64,000 bases of DNA from Paraburkholderia sp. CNPSo 3272 (GTDB taxonomy: Bacteria; Pseudomonadota; Gammaproteobacteria; Burkholderiales; Burkholderiaceae). A program made the position numbers and the translations under genes. Positions 45,541-54,454 of this stretch are shown here, piece by piece. The notes beneath the pieces are model-generated. The model was not told where the DNA came from, made no database searches, and saw only the letters and a list, made by a program, of their open reading frames with translations. The number at the start of each line of letters is the position of its first letter. Position 1 is the first letter of the stretch. The stretch lies in contig NZ_JAMBPQ010000005.1 of assembly GCF_024206495.1 (NCBI RefSeq), positions 186,001 to 250,000 of the forward strand, given 5' to 3'.

Positions 45541-45552
45541 TTGTCTAGACAA
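45541..45552. promoter_or_regulatory. Second HutC-like operator
   Basis: TTGTCTAGACAA is a perfect 12-bp palindrome with the TGTCTAGACA core common to GntR/HutC-family sites. It lies about 207 bases before hutU. A weaker GTCTG-N4-CAGAC repeat follows at 45556-45569. Confidence 0.65.
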
Positions 45553-45749
45553 GACGTCTGCAAACAGACTGGCACGATGAATGGCGTGCGGAGGCGGCCA
45601 GACCGCTCGCGCAAGCCAAAAATGCGGGAAGCAGGTAGGGGTCAGGGGGACGGAGCGCTGGGAATCAGGCGGCAAGGCGCGCTTGAGCGTTCTGTGGAGC
45701 GCGGTTCAGAAAGACAACAGCGGGAAACGAGCGGGCTCGCAGCCCCTGC

Positions 45750-46463
45750 TCAAACGGTGCCCGCCAGATGAAACCGCGAAGCGGGATGCCACAGGCGCAC
45801 GGAAGTCGCCACGTGACGCCCCACCCATGTGCGCCGCAGCAACAGCAGGCAAGGCTCGCCGACTTCCATCTCGAGATACTGCCTCACGCGCGCATCGGGC
45901 TTCTGCGCGTAGATGCGAAACTCGGCGCGCTGGATCGGCGCGAGGCGCACCATGTAATGATTCGGCGTTTCGACGGTGAAGTCCTGGGCGAGGTAGTCGG
46001 GGAACACCTCGGGGTTCACGTAGCGGTCCTCGTACTGGATCGGCTCGCCCTCCTCGCTGTGCACGATGCGCGAGTGGAACACCGGCCCGGCGTCGAGTTC
46101 GAGCGCGGCGATCGCATTCGGATCGTCGCTCGACTCCAGCCCCAGCACGCGCGCTGCATGCCGATGACCGCGCGCCGCAATTTCGTCGGCGATATTGCGG
46201 ATCTGCAGCACTGTCGATTCGTACTGGCGCGGCGCCACGTACGTGCCCGAGCCGCGCACGCGGTTCAGAACGCCCTCGGCCATCAGCTCGCGCAGCGCGC
46301 GCGACACCGTCATGCGCGCCACACCAAACTCTTTCACCAGTTCCGTTTCGGAAGGCACCACGTCGCCGGGCCCCAAGGCGCCGCTTTCGATCTGCGCGAG
46401 CACATGGCGCTTGATCTGCTCATAGGCGGGCAACGGGGCACTGCGGACCGTCTTTTTTTGCAT
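45750..46463 (-). CDS. hutC: Histidine utilisation repressor HutC
   Basis: This 237-residue GntR-family, HutC-subfamily repressor has an N-terminal winged helix (PLPAYEQIKRHVLAQIESG, then ELVKEFGVARMTVSRALRE) and a UTRA ligand-binding domain that normally binds urocanate as inducer. ATG 46463 (MQKKTV) is the normal start; the frame is open upstream but not protein-like. It precedes hutU on the same strand, with operators in between, and lies 107 bases after the histidine kinase stop. Confidence 0.92.
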   Translation of the reverse strand: MQKKTVRSAPLPAYEQIKRHVLAQIESGALGPGDVVPSETELVKEFGVARMTVSRALRELMAEGVLNRVRGSGTYVAPRQYESTVLQIRNIADEIAARGHRHAARVLGLESSDDPNAIAALELDAGPVFHSRIVHSEEGEPIQYEDRYVNPEVFPDYLAQDFTVETPNHYMVRLAPIQRAEFRIYAQKPDARVRQYLEMEVGEPCLLLLRRTWVGRHVATSVRLWHPASRFHLAGTV

Positions 46464-46570
46464 GGTCTCGATCTTCGAATGAACGGGTGGTCGCCGCAGC
46501 GATGGCCGCCAGGCGCGGCGCCGGCTTGCAGCCTCAGGCGGCCACATTGTACCGCCCCTTAAAGCGGCTC

Positions 46571-47980
46571 CTACGCCGGCTCGGCGAGGAGCGCGGGCTG
46601 CCAGCGCGCGAGCAACACGCAGGCGCGCACGCCCCGCCCGTCCGCGCCCGGACTCAGGCTCACCGCGCCGCGATGCGACTGCGCGATCTCGCGCACGATC
46701 GCAAGACCCAGGCCGGTGCCTTCCGTCCCGACGGCGGCGCGGAAGAAAGGCTCGAAAACGCGCGCACGCGCTTCCGCGGGAATGCCCCGGCCGTCGTCGA
46801 GCACTTCGAGCGCGACCGTCTCGCCGCTTGCCCGCACCGACACCGTGACGTGCCCGCCAGCCGGCGTATAGCGCAGCGCGTTATCCACGAGATTGCTGAC
46901 CATCGCGCGCAACAGTTCTCGATGCCCCTGCACCACCGCCTCGCCCGTCTCGCGCGGCAGCTCCGCGCCCAGATCGATGCCGCGCGTCTGCGCGAGCAGC
47001 GCGAGCGCCTCGACCACTTCGCGCGCGAGCTGCGCCATGTCGACGGGCGCGGCCGGCAATTGCGCGGGGTCGAGCGCCTCGGCCTGCGCGAGCAGGAGCA
47101 ACTGGTTCGTGAGCGCGACCATGGAGCGGTTGCTCACGTGCATGGCCGCCAGCACTTCATCGAGCGCGGGATCGACCGCTTTTTGCTGGCGCGCGTATTG
47201 CAACTGCGTGCCGAGCAGCGTGAGCGGCGTGCGCAGCTGGTGCGCGGCATCGGCGATGAAGCGGCGCTGCGCCGCCGTCTGCGCCGAAAGGCGCGCAATG
47301 CATTGATTGATGGCATCCACGACGGGCCGCAGTTCGGCATGCAGCCCTTCGGCGCGAATGGGTTCGAGATGCGAAGGATCGCGGTCCGCCACATCGTTCT
47401 TGAGCTTCATGAGCGGACGCAGCTCGAACGTGAGACCGATGCAGGCGAGCGCCACGGCCAGCATCACCATGCCGATCTGGCGATAGAGCTGGGGACGCCA
47501 CAGCGCCTCCACCATCGCGTCGCGCGAGCGCTCGGTCTTGCCGACCGAGATGCGCACGCGCCAGATGTGGCCGTTGTCGTACATGGAGCGCACCACGCTC
47601 ACGGCGCGCACAGCCTGGCCGCGTAGATCCGCGTCGTACGCCACGGGCGAATCGACGGCCGGCGACGAGGCCGCATGCGGAAAGTCGGGCATGCCCGCGA
47701 GCAGCGAGCCGCCCTCCACGTGGACGTTGTAGAACACCTGATCCTGCTGCGGCGAGGCGAAGAGTTCGAGCGCGGCGGGCGGCACGTCGGCGCGCAGCGC
47801 GCCGTCGGCCCATTGCACGGAACCCGCGATCATGCGCGCGGACGACAGCAGCCTGCCGTCCTGCACGAGATCTGCAGTATTGCGCGCAGCGCGATACTCG
47901 GAGGTCGCCGTGAAACTCACGTAGAGCGCGAGCGGCACGAGCATCCACCACAGCAGGCGAACGCGCAGGCTACCCGTCAT
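46571..47980 (-). CDS. Sensor histidine kinase, TctE-like
   Basis: This 469-residue inner-membrane kinase has two transmembrane helices (about 7-25 and 168-187), a periplasmic sensor domain between them, and a dimerisation/phospho-acceptor motif with His247 (DAAHQLRTPL). N-, G1- and G2-box sequences follow (NLVDNALRYTP, DDGRGIP, GTGLGLAIV). It starts 18 bases after the response regulator stop. The periplasmic domain resembles that of TctE-type sensors of tricarboxylates or other small acids; the actual signal is unknown. Confidence 0.92.
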   Translation of the reverse strand: MTGSLRVRLLWWMLVPLALYVSFTATSEYRAARNTADLVQDGRLLSSARMIAGSVQWADGALRADVPPAALELFASPQQDQVFYNVHVEGGSLLAGMPDFPHAASSPAVDSPVAYDADLRGQAVRAVSVVRSMYDNGHIWRVRISVGKTERSRDAMVEALWRPQLYRQIGMVMLAVALACIGLTFELRPLMKLKNDVADRDPSHLEPIRAEGLHAELRPVVDAINQCIARLSAQTAAQRRFIADAAHQLRTPLTLLGTQLQYARQQKAVDPALDEVLAAMHVSNRSMVALTNQLLLLAQAEALDPAQLPAAPVDMAQLAREVVEALALLAQTRGIDLGAELPRETGEAVVQGHRELLRAMVSNLVDNALRYTPAGGHVTVSVRASGETVALEVLDDGRGIPAEARARVFEPFFRAAVGTEGTGLGLAIVREIAQSHRGAVSLSPGADGRGVRACVLLARWQPALLAEPA

Positions 47981-47998
47981 GTCGGCACGCGCAAGTCG

Positions 47999-48676
47999 TC
48001 ATAGTGTTTCATCCTTCCTGCGCAGCAAATAGCCGAGACCGCGCAGTGTCACGATCACGGCCGAGCTGCCTTCGAGCTTCTTGCGCAGCCGTGAGACGTA
48101 GATTTCGATGGCGTCCTCGCTGGGTTCGTCGGCGAGCGTGAAGATCGCATCGACGAGCGCGGCCTTCGAAACGGTCTGCCCGAGGCGCAGCGCCAGCGTT
48201 TCGAGCACCGTGCGCTCGCGCGGCGTGACGTTCAGCGGCGCGCCCTTCAGCGTGAACTGGCGTGTGTTGAGATCGAACACGAGATCGCCGCAGGCGATTT
48301 CGTTCGCGCGCGCGGGCGTTTGCCGGCGAATCAGCACCTTGATGCGCGCCACCAGTTCGCGCACCTCGAACGGCTTGACGAGATAGTCGTCGGCGCCGGC
48401 GCCGAGCAGCTCCACCTTTTCGTCGATCGAGCCGCTTGCCGTAAGCACCATCACGGGCGTCGCGTCGCCACGCTGGCGCAGACGCCGCAGCACGTTCTTG
48501 CCCGAGAGCTTCGGCAAATTGAGGTCGAGCAGCACCACATCGTAGTGATTGGACCGCAGCAACTGGTCGGCGGCTTCGCCGTCCTGCACGGCGTCGAAGG
48601 CGAACGCCTGCTCCTCCAGCGTCTTGACGAGCCAGTGCGCAAGCGTCGGATTGTCTTCGATCAGCAGCAACTTCAT
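47999..48676 (-). CDS. OmpR/TctD-family response regulator
   Basis: This 225-residue regulator has a receiver domain with phospho-acceptor Asp51 (VVLLDLNLP) and acidic pocket residues near 7-8, and a C-terminal winged-helix DNA-binding domain (DAIEIYVSRLRKKLE near 185-200). ATG 48676 is the normal start; upstream sequence in frame is not protein-like. It is divergent from the ABC importer at 48873 with a 196-base gap, so control of that importer is likely. Confidence 0.93.
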   Translation of the reverse strand: MKLLLIEDNPTLAHWLVKTLEEQAFAFDAVQDGEAADQLLRSNHYDVVLLDLNLPKLSGKNVLRRLRQRGDATPVMVLTASGSIDEKVELLGAGADDYLVKPFEVRELVARIKVLIRRQTPARANEIACGDLVFDLNTRQFTLKGAPLNVTPRERTVLETLALRLGQTVSKAALVDAIFTLADEPSEDAIEIYVSRLRKKLEGSSAVIVTLRGLGYLLRRKDETL

Positions 48677-48872
48677 GGGCGGGTACGGGCAAAGGCGAAG
48701 GCCGTTTCGGGGGAATCGATTGTGCCGTTGACGGCGCGCCGCCGCCCTGCGGGTTAACACGGACGGTTTTGCACGGCGCCCGAAGGCTGGCAGAAGGCTT
48801 ACGGTTTTTATAATCGGCTCCATCCGCCAAAAAGCGCCGCATGCACGGCGCACACCTTCAGGAGACTCCACG

Positions 48873-49892
48873 ATGCCCACCTTGCGCCAGATCGCCGCCG
48901 TATCGAGTGTCGCGCTTGCCCTCGCCGCCGGCTCCACGGCTGCTCACGCGGAAAAGATCACGATCATGGTTGGCGGCGCAACCAAGATCATCTATCTGCC
49001 CGCCAAACTGACCGAGCAGCTCGGCTACTTCAAGGACGAAGGCCTCGACGTCGAACTGCAGTCGCAGCCGGCCGGCGTGGACGCCGAGAACGAACTGCTC
49101 GCGGGGGCGGTGCAAGGCGTGGTGGGCTTCTACGATCACACCATCGACCTGCAGAGCAAGGGCAAGGAAGTACAGACGCTCGTGGTGTTCGGCCAGGTGC
49201 CGGGCGAAGTGGAAATGGTGTCGAACGCGGCGGCCGGCACGGTCAAGAGCATGGCCGACGTGAAGGGCAAGACGCTCGGCGTGACGGGCCTTGGCTCCTC
49301 CACGAGCTTCCTCACGCAGTACCTCGCGCAGCGCTCGGGCGTGCCCTCCAACCAGTACACGCTGCTGCCGGTGGGCGCGGACAACACCTTCGTCGCCGCG
49401 ATCAAGCAGAACCGCATCGACGCGGGCATGACCACGGAGCCCACGGTCTCGCGCCTGCTGCAAACCGGCGACGCCAAGGTGCTCGTCGACATGCGCACGC
49501 TCGAAGGCACGCGCGCGGCGCTCGGCGGCACCTACCCCGCTTCGAGCTTCTACGTGCAGCGCGCCTGGGCGCAGTCGCACAAGGACGATGCGACGAAGCT
49601 CGCGCACGCGTTCTCGCGCACGCTCAACTTCATCGCCACGCATAGCGCCGACGAAATCGCCGCGAAGATGCCGAAGGACTACTACGGCAACAACAAGGAT
49701 CTCTACGTGGCCGCGCTGAAGTCCTCGCTGCCGATGTTCACCAAGGACGGACGCATGCCCGCGGACGGCCCCGATACGGTGCTCAAGGTGCTCTCGGCGT
49801 TCAATCCTTCGGTGAAGGGCAAGCACATCGACCTCGCGAAGACTTACTCGAACGACTATCTGCCGGCTACGACCGCCACGGCGTCGAAGTGA
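48873..49892 (+). CDS. ABC importer substrate-binding protein (nitrate/sulfonate class)
   Basis: This 339-residue periplasmic protein has a cleavable signal peptide (to about Ala26, AAHA then Glu-Lys) and the SsuA/TauA-like fold, with GYFKDEGLDVELQ near residue 54 and a GVTGLGSSTSFLTQYL loop. It has a good AGGAGA ribosome site. Substrates of this class include nitrate, alkane-sulfonates, thiamine precursors and aromatic acids. The TctDE-like regulators next door hint at an organic acid, but the sequence alone does not say. Confidence 0.9.
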   Translation: MPTLRQIAAVSSVALALAAGSTAAHAEKITIMVGGATKIIYLPAKLTEQLGYFKDEGLDVELQSQPAGVDAENELLAGAVQGVVGFYDHTIDLQSKGKEVQTLVVFGQVPGEVEMVSNAAAGTVKSMADVKGKTLGVTGLGSSTSFLTQYLAQRSGVPSNQYTLLPVGADNTFVAAIKQNRIDAGMTTEPTVSRLLQTGDAKVLVDMRTLEGTRAALGGTYPASSFYVQRAWAQSHKDDATKLAHAFSRTLNFIATHSADEIAAKMPKDYYGNNKDLYVAALKSSLPMFTKDGRMPADGPDTVLKVLSAFNPSVKGKHIDLAKTYSNDYLPATTATASK

Positions 49893-49929
49893 ACAACGCA
49901 ATCGGCCCCACGTTCAGCCCACTGAAATA

Positions 49930-50724
49930 ATGACTTCCTCCCATTCCCAAGGCACGCCGGCCATCGAGCTGAGCCACGTTTCGTGCCGCTTCATTTCACC
50001 GGACGGCAAGGCGACCGTCGCCCTGCGCGACTTCAGCATGTCGGTCGCGCGCGGCGAGTTCGTCGCGATCGTCGGGCCCACGGGCTGCGGCAAGTCCACC
50101 ACGCTCAGCATGATCACGGGCCTGCTCAAACCCACCACGGGCGAAGTGCGCGTGATGGGCGCGCCGGTGAACGGCATCGATCCGCGCATCGGCTTCGTGT
50201 TCCAGGCCGACGCCGTGTTCCCGTGGCGCTCGGTGCTCGACAACGTGGCGGCCGGTCCGATTTATCGCGGCCGCTCGAAATCGGCGGCTTACGACGAAGC
50301 CAACGAATGGCTGCGCCGCGTGGGCCTCGCCAACTTCGGCAAGCACTATCCGCATCAGCTTTCGGGCGGCATGCGCAAGCGCGTGGCGCTTGCGCAGACG
50401 TTCATCAACAAGCCCGAAATCCTGCTGATGGACGAGCCGTTCTCGGCACTCGACATGCAAACCCGCACGCTCATGCAGGACGAACTGCTGCAACTGTGGG
50501 GCGGCACGGGCTCGGTGGTGTTCGTCACGCACGATCTCGAAGAAGCCATTGCGCTCGCCGACCGCGTGTTCGTGCTTACCGCGCGCCCGGCCACGCTCAA
50601 GAAGGTCTACGAGATCGACCTGCCCCGCCCGCGCGTGACATCCGAAATCCGCTACGCGCCGCACTTCGTCGAACTGTCGCGCCAGATCTGGCACGACCTG
50701 CGCGAAGAAGTGCAGATCGCTTAA
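49930..50724 (+). CDS. ABC importer ATP-binding protein
   Basis: This 264-residue ATPase has Walker A GPTGCGKST (49-57), a QLSGGMRKR signature, Walker B ILLMDEPFSALD and an H-loop FVTHDLEEAIAL. It is typical of the nitrate/sulfonate/taurine subfamily. It lies 37 bases after the binding-protein gene and 17 bases before the permease gene. Confidence 0.95.
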   Translation: MTSSHSQGTPAIELSHVSCRFISPDGKATVALRDFSMSVARGEFVAIVGPTGCGKSTTLSMITGLLKPTTGEVRVMGAPVNGIDPRIGFVFQADAVFPWRSVLDNVAAGPIYRGRSKSAAYDEANEWLRRVGLANFGKHYPHQLSGGMRKRVALAQTFINKPEILLMDEPFSALDMQTRTLMQDELLQLWGGTGSVVFVTHDLEEAIALADRVFVLTARPATLKKVYEIDLPRPRVTSEIRYAPHFVELSRQIWHDLREEVQIA

Positions 50725-50741
50725 CACCGGAGCCGTTCACT

Positions 50742-51605
50742 ATGTCCACCCCGCAACAAACCCTGCAGCAAGGCCTCGATACCGCCTCGCTCGACGCCGT
50801 CGAGCGCGCCGCGCAAAAGCGCATTCGTCAGCGCAATCTGCTAGTCATTTCCCTGCGTATTCTCGTGCTCGTCGTCGTGCTCGGCGGCTGGGAACTCGCC
50901 GCGCGCCTCAAATGGATCGACCCGTTCTTCTTCTCGATGCCCACGGCCATCTTCGACCAGATCATCGACTGGTTCGTGAACGGCACCTCGCAGGGGCCGC
51001 TGCTCACGCAGGTCTGGGTCACGCTGGAGGAAACGGGCCTCGGCTTTATCATCGGCTCGGTGGCCGGCGTGTTCTGCGGCATTGTGCTTGGCCGCAACAA
51101 GCTGCTCTCCGATGTGTTCAGCCTCTACATCAAGATCGCCAACTCGATCCCGCGTGTGGTGCTCGGCTCGGTGTTCGTCATCGCGCTGGGGCTCGGCATG
51201 GCGTCGAAAGTGGCGCTCGCCGTGGTGATGGTGTTCTTCGTCGTGTTCGCCAATGCATTCCAGGGCGTGCGTGAGGCGGACCGCTACATGATCGCCAATG
51301 CGCAGATTCTCGGCGCGTCGCGCCGCCAGGTGACGACCTCGGTCGTGATTCCCTCGGCGCTTTCGTGGATTCTCGCGAGCCTGCACGTGAGCTTCGGCTT
51401 CGCGCTGGTCGGCGCCGTGGTGGGCGAGTTCCTCGGCTCGAAGCAAGGCATCGGTTTGCTGATCTCGACGGCGCAGGGCGCGTTCAACGCAAGCGGCGTG
51501 TTCGCCGCGATGATCGTGCTCGCCGTGGTCGCGCTGGCCGCCGACTATGTGCTTACCGCGCTCGAGCATCGTTTGCTCAAGTGGCGGCCCACGCCTTCGA
51601 ACTGA
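50742..51605 (+). CDS. ABC importer permease protein
   Basis: This 287-residue inner-membrane permease has about six helices. ATG 50742 (MSTPQQT) follows an ACCGGAG site. The EAA-like cytoplasmic loop (ADRYMIANAQILGASRRQ, about residues 180-197) is typical of SsuC/TauC permeases. It completes a three-gene importer, followed by a clear terminator. A longer frame that starts inside the ATPase gene is only read-through. Confidence 0.93.
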   Translation: MSTPQQTLQQGLDTASLDAVERAAQKRIRQRNLLVISLRILVLVVVLGGWELAARLKWIDPFFFSMPTAIFDQIIDWFVNGTSQGPLLTQVWVTLEETGLGFIIGSVAGVFCGIVLGRNKLLSDVFSLYIKIANSIPRVVLGSVFVIALGLGMASKVALAVVMVFFVVFANAFQGVREADRYMIANAQILGASRRQVTTSVVIPSALSWILASLHVSFGFALVGAVVGEFLGSKQGIGLLISTAQGAFNASGVFAAMIVLAVVALAADYVLTALEHRLLKWRPTPSN

Positions 51606-51662
51606 TTCAAACCGGTTCCCCTGTCCGGGCCGTGTGAGGCGCAAGTCTCCTCGCCCGTGGTC

Positions 51663-51695
51663 CGCGGCGCACTGCCAGGTGCGCCGCGTTTTTTT
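51663..51695 (+). terminator. Intrinsic terminator after the ABC importer
   Basis: A perfect 10-bp GC stem (51663-51672 with 51679-51688) has a 6-base loop and is followed by a T-run of seven. It also lies 23 bases beyond the peroxiredoxin stop on the other strand. Confidence 0.85.
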
Positions 51696-51717
51696 ATGGG
51701 CGTCGTGACGCGCAGCG

Positions 51718-52374
51718 TTACTTAGGCTGCGCAACCGTACGCAGATACGGCTTGAGCGTCTTGAAGCCCTGCGGATATTTCTGCTTCGCTGCATCGTCGG
51801 AAACCGAAGTCGGGATGATGACGTCGTCGCCCGGCTTCCAGTTCACCGGCGTCGCCACCGAATGCTTCGCGGTGAGCTGCAGCGAATCGAGCAGGCGCAG
51901 CACCTCGTCGAAATTGCGGCCCGAACTCATCGGGTAGACGAACATCGCCTTCACTTTCTTGTCCGGCCCGATGAGAAACACTGCGCGTATCGTGGCGTTG
52001 TCGGCCGCCGTGCGCGGGCTGACGCCGCTCGCGTTCGGGTGGATCATGTCGTAGAGCTTCGCGACGTGCAGATCCGGGTCGCCGATCATCGGATAATTGA
52101 CGGCGCTCCCCTGCGTTTCCTCGATGTCCTTCGCCCACTTCGCATGGTCGCCCACCGGGTCGATGCTCAGACCGATGATCTTCGTATTGCGCTTGTCGAA
52201 CTCCGGCTTGAGCTTCGCCATATAGCCGAGTTCCGTCGTGCAAACGGGCGTGAAGTCTTTCGGATGCGAAAACAGAATGGCCCATTGGTCGCCGATCCAT
52301 TCGTGGAAATGGATCGTTCCTTCGGTGGTCTCCGCGGTGAAATCGGGTGCATCTTCTCCAAGACGAATCGTCAT
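51718..52374 (-). CDS. 1-Cys peroxiredoxin
   Basis: This 218-residue peroxidase reduces hydrogen peroxide and lipid hydroperoxides. It has the Prx motif PVCTTE with peroxidatic Cys45, conserved Pro38 and Thr42 before it, and a long C-terminal domain typical of the 1-Cys Prx6 type; no partner resolving Cys is present later in the chain. ATG 52374 has AGGAGACAG upstream. It stands alone, converging on the importer operon. Confidence 0.93.
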   Translation of the reverse strand: MTIRLGEDAPDFTAETTEGTIHFHEWIGDQWAILFSHPKDFTPVCTTELGYMAKLKPEFDKRNTKIIGLSIDPVGDHAKWAKDIEETQGSAVNYPMIGDPDLHVAKLYDMIHPNASGVSPRTAADNATIRAVFLIGPDKKVKAMFVYPMSSGRNFDEVLRLLDSLQLTAKHSVATPVNWKPGDDVIIPTSVSDDAAKQKYPQGFKTLKPYLRTVAQPK

Positions 52375-52871
52375 CTTCTGTCTCCTGAATGCAGTGATTT
52401 ACAGCTCGTGAGGGTCTGTGCGCGCGCGAAAGTGATTCCCGCTTCTGCATTTTAGGTAGTCCGCGTGACGCTTATGAAAATCTTTATGATTTCATTGTTA
52501 TTACAATACCCATACATTTAGCCATCTTTTAGCGTCAAAAACCTGCATCGGCACGCTAGCGCAGCCTTGACATCCACTCGGCATCAAGCGAATAATGCGT
52601 CGTTCGATAATCGAAACCATGTTCGAATCTCGAACATCGAGAATAACAATAACGGGCTGGCCGTCTTGCCGTGCAAATGCGCGCGTGCAAGGCGTGATAT
52701 GAACCCGCTGCGCCGGGGCGGCATCGCCTCTCGCTGATGGAGGAGCCGCACCTGCCTCCCCGCCCACCGTGCGCCTGGCCCGCCAGCCGCACGGTGCCGG
52801 GACCGCCTGCAAGTCACGCCGATCCTGTCCGCTCCGGCCAGCCAGTAGCTACACGCTATAGCGCAAAGAGC
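52375..52871. promoter_or_regulatory. Divergent region with twin TTCGA-N3-TCGAA repeat
   Basis: This is the 497-base gap between peroxiredoxin (leftward) and the fatty-acid permease (rightward). It has no gene; the permease frame is open upstream of its start but not protein-like. It has an AT-rich stretch around 52470-52540 and two copies of TTCGA-N3-TCGAA at 52603-52615 and 52622-52634, with centres 19 bp apart. The second extends to an 8-bp inverted repeat ATGTTCGA-N3-TCGAACAT (52619-52637). This is a candidate paired operator on one DNA face. Confidence 0.55.
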
Positions 52872-54263
52872 ATGAAAAGAGACCTCCAGACTGAAACGCG
52901 CGATTCCCGCCAGGGTGTCGTCGCCGCCCTCGTGTATGTTTTCGAGCGGGTCATGCCCGACCCCTTCGTTCTGTCCATCTGCCTCACCTTCTTCGTTGCG
53001 GTGCTGGCGCTCGTCATCGCGCCGCACGGCGATCTCCCCACGCTGCTCAGCTCCTGGTACGAAGGCACGTTCGGCATTCTCGGCTTCGCGCTGCAGATGA
53101 TCCTGATCCTCGCCACGGGCTACGCCATTGCCGAAGCGCCCGTGATCCAGCGCGTCCTGCGCGCGCTCGCCGCCAAGGCGCAAACGCCGGCGCGCGCCGC
53201 GCTGCTGGTGTTTCCGGTGGTCGCCATCGCCGCGTGGCTCAACTGGGGCCTGGGCCTGATCGTGGGCGCGCTGCTCTCGCGTGAAATCGCGAAGCGCGTG
53301 AACGTAGACTTCGCGTGGCTCGTGGCCGGCAGCTATTCGGCATGGTCGATCTGCAATAGCGGGCTCTCCAGCTCGATTGCCCTTTCGCAGGCCTCGCACG
53401 GCAACGCGCTCAACCTCGTGGAAAAGGCGACGGGCCACGTGATTCCGCTCAGCCAGACCGTCTTCGCGCCGTTCGTCTTCATCCCCACCGTGCTCGTGGT
53501 GGTCGTGATGACGTTCATCTTCATCCGCATGCATCCGAAGCCCGAGCACGTGGCGCCGTTCAGCCAGGCGGCCGAAGCCGAGGCGAACGACGCCGGCGCC
53601 AGCGACGACCCGCACGCGCGCGTCGGCAACGGCACGCCTTCGTTCGCGTCGCGCCTCGAGCAGTCGATGCTCGGCACGCTGCTGCTGATCATGCTCGGCG
53701 CAGGCTATCTGGCGATGGAATGGAGCGAAAAAGGTTTCGATCTCGACATCAACACCACGATCCTGATCTTCCTGCTGATCGGCCTCGCACTGCAGCGCAC
53801 GCCTATCGCCTACGCAAACGCCATTCGCCGCGCGGCGCGCCAGACCGGCTCCATGCTGCTGCAGTACCCCGTGTACGGCGGCATCATGGGCGTGATGAAG
53901 GGCACGGGCCTCGCCTCGATGATCGCCAAGGCCTTCGTCACGATCGCCACGCCGCTCTCGCTGCCGCTCTGGAGCTATCTGAGCTCGCTCATCATCACGC
54001 TGCTCGTGCCGAGCGCGGGCGGCCACTGGGCCGTGCAAGGGCCGTTCGTGCTGCCCGCCGCGCTGAGCCTGCACGCCTCGGTGCCGCGTACCGCCATGGG
54101 CGTGGCGATGGCCGAGAACGTCTCGAACATGCTGCAGCCGTTCTGGGCCGTGCCGATCGTCGCGATCGCGGGCATCCGCATCCAGCGCGTGATGGGGTAT
54201 ACCGCCGTGACGTTCGCCGTGTCGCTCGTGATCTACGCCGTCGCGCTCTGGCTCGTGCCCTGA
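52872..54263 (+). CDS. atoE: Short-chain fatty acid permease (AtoE family)
   Basis: This 463-residue membrane carrier has about 12 helices and is expected to take up short-chain fatty acids such as acetoacetate or butyrate. Features typical of AtoE include VYVFERVMPDPFVLSICLTF near residue 20, AAWLNWGLGLIVGALLSREIA near 120 and PSAGGHWAVQGP near 375. ATG 52872 is preceded by AAAGAGC. Its coupling to fatty-acid genes is not seen here, and the twin repeat upstream is its likely control site. Confidence 0.9.
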   Translation: MKRDLQTETRDSRQGVVAALVYVFERVMPDPFVLSICLTFFVAVLALVIAPHGDLPTLLSSWYEGTFGILGFALQMILILATGYAIAEAPVIQRVLRALAAKAQTPARAALLVFPVVAIAAWLNWGLGLIVGALLSREIAKRVNVDFAWLVAGSYSAWSICNSGLSSSIALSQASHGNALNLVEKATGHVIPLSQTVFAPFVFIPTVLVVVVMTFIFIRMHPKPEHVAPFSQAAEAEANDAGASDDPHARVGNGTPSFASRLEQSMLGTLLLIMLGAGYLAMEWSEKGFDLDINTTILIFLLIGLALQRTPIAYANAIRRAARQTGSMLLQYPVYGGIMGVMKGTGLASMIAKAFVTIATPLSLPLWSYLSSLIITLLVPSAGGHWAVQGPFVLPAALSLHASVPRTAMGVAMAENVSNMLQPFWAVPIVAIAGIRIQRVMGYTAVTFAVSLVIYAVALWLVP

Positions 54264-54288
54264 GCGTCACGCGGTTGCGCCACGAAGG

Positions 54289-54338
54289 AAGGCGCTGCGC
54301 CGGCTGCTTTTAAGCGGTTCGGGCAGCGCCTTTCTTTA
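54289..54338 (+). terminator. Candidate terminator after atoE
   Basis: AAGGCGCTGC (54289-54298) pairs with GCAGCGCCTT (54323-54332). The 24-base loop is long, and a short T-rich tail (TCTTTATG) follows. Fairly weak by form but well placed. Confidence 0.45.
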
Positions 54339-54454
54339 TGCGGCGCGCGCGAGCCGCGCTGGCCTCGCGGCTCGCGAAGATCGGCGACAATGGACAAGCC
54401 TCGACGGCGGCACGCCGCCCCGAATCGATCTGCGATCCGCACCAGGAGACTGCC

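Larger units (their letters stand above)
45335..45749. promoter_or_regulatory. hutC-hutU intergenic region with HutC-like operators
   Basis: These 415 bases carry no gene; no hutH remnant was found. Two palindromes resembling HutC sites (45431-45444 and 45541-45552) and a nearby GTCTG-N4-CAGAC repeat (45556-45569) mark it as the control region of hutU-hutD-hutI-hutF-hutG. The promoter of hutU probably overlaps the site at 45431, about 100 bases before its start. Confidence 0.7.

Noticed and set aside
45335..45749. Possible hutH remnant between hutC and hutU
   Set aside because: No frame reads like the histidine ammonia-lyase Ala-Ser-Gly region or any other part of the enzyme.
49983..50741. 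Upstream extension of the ABC permease frame into the ATPase gene
   Set aside because: Composition changes at 50742, where a clean start with ribosome site begins; the part before is a shadow of the ATPase.
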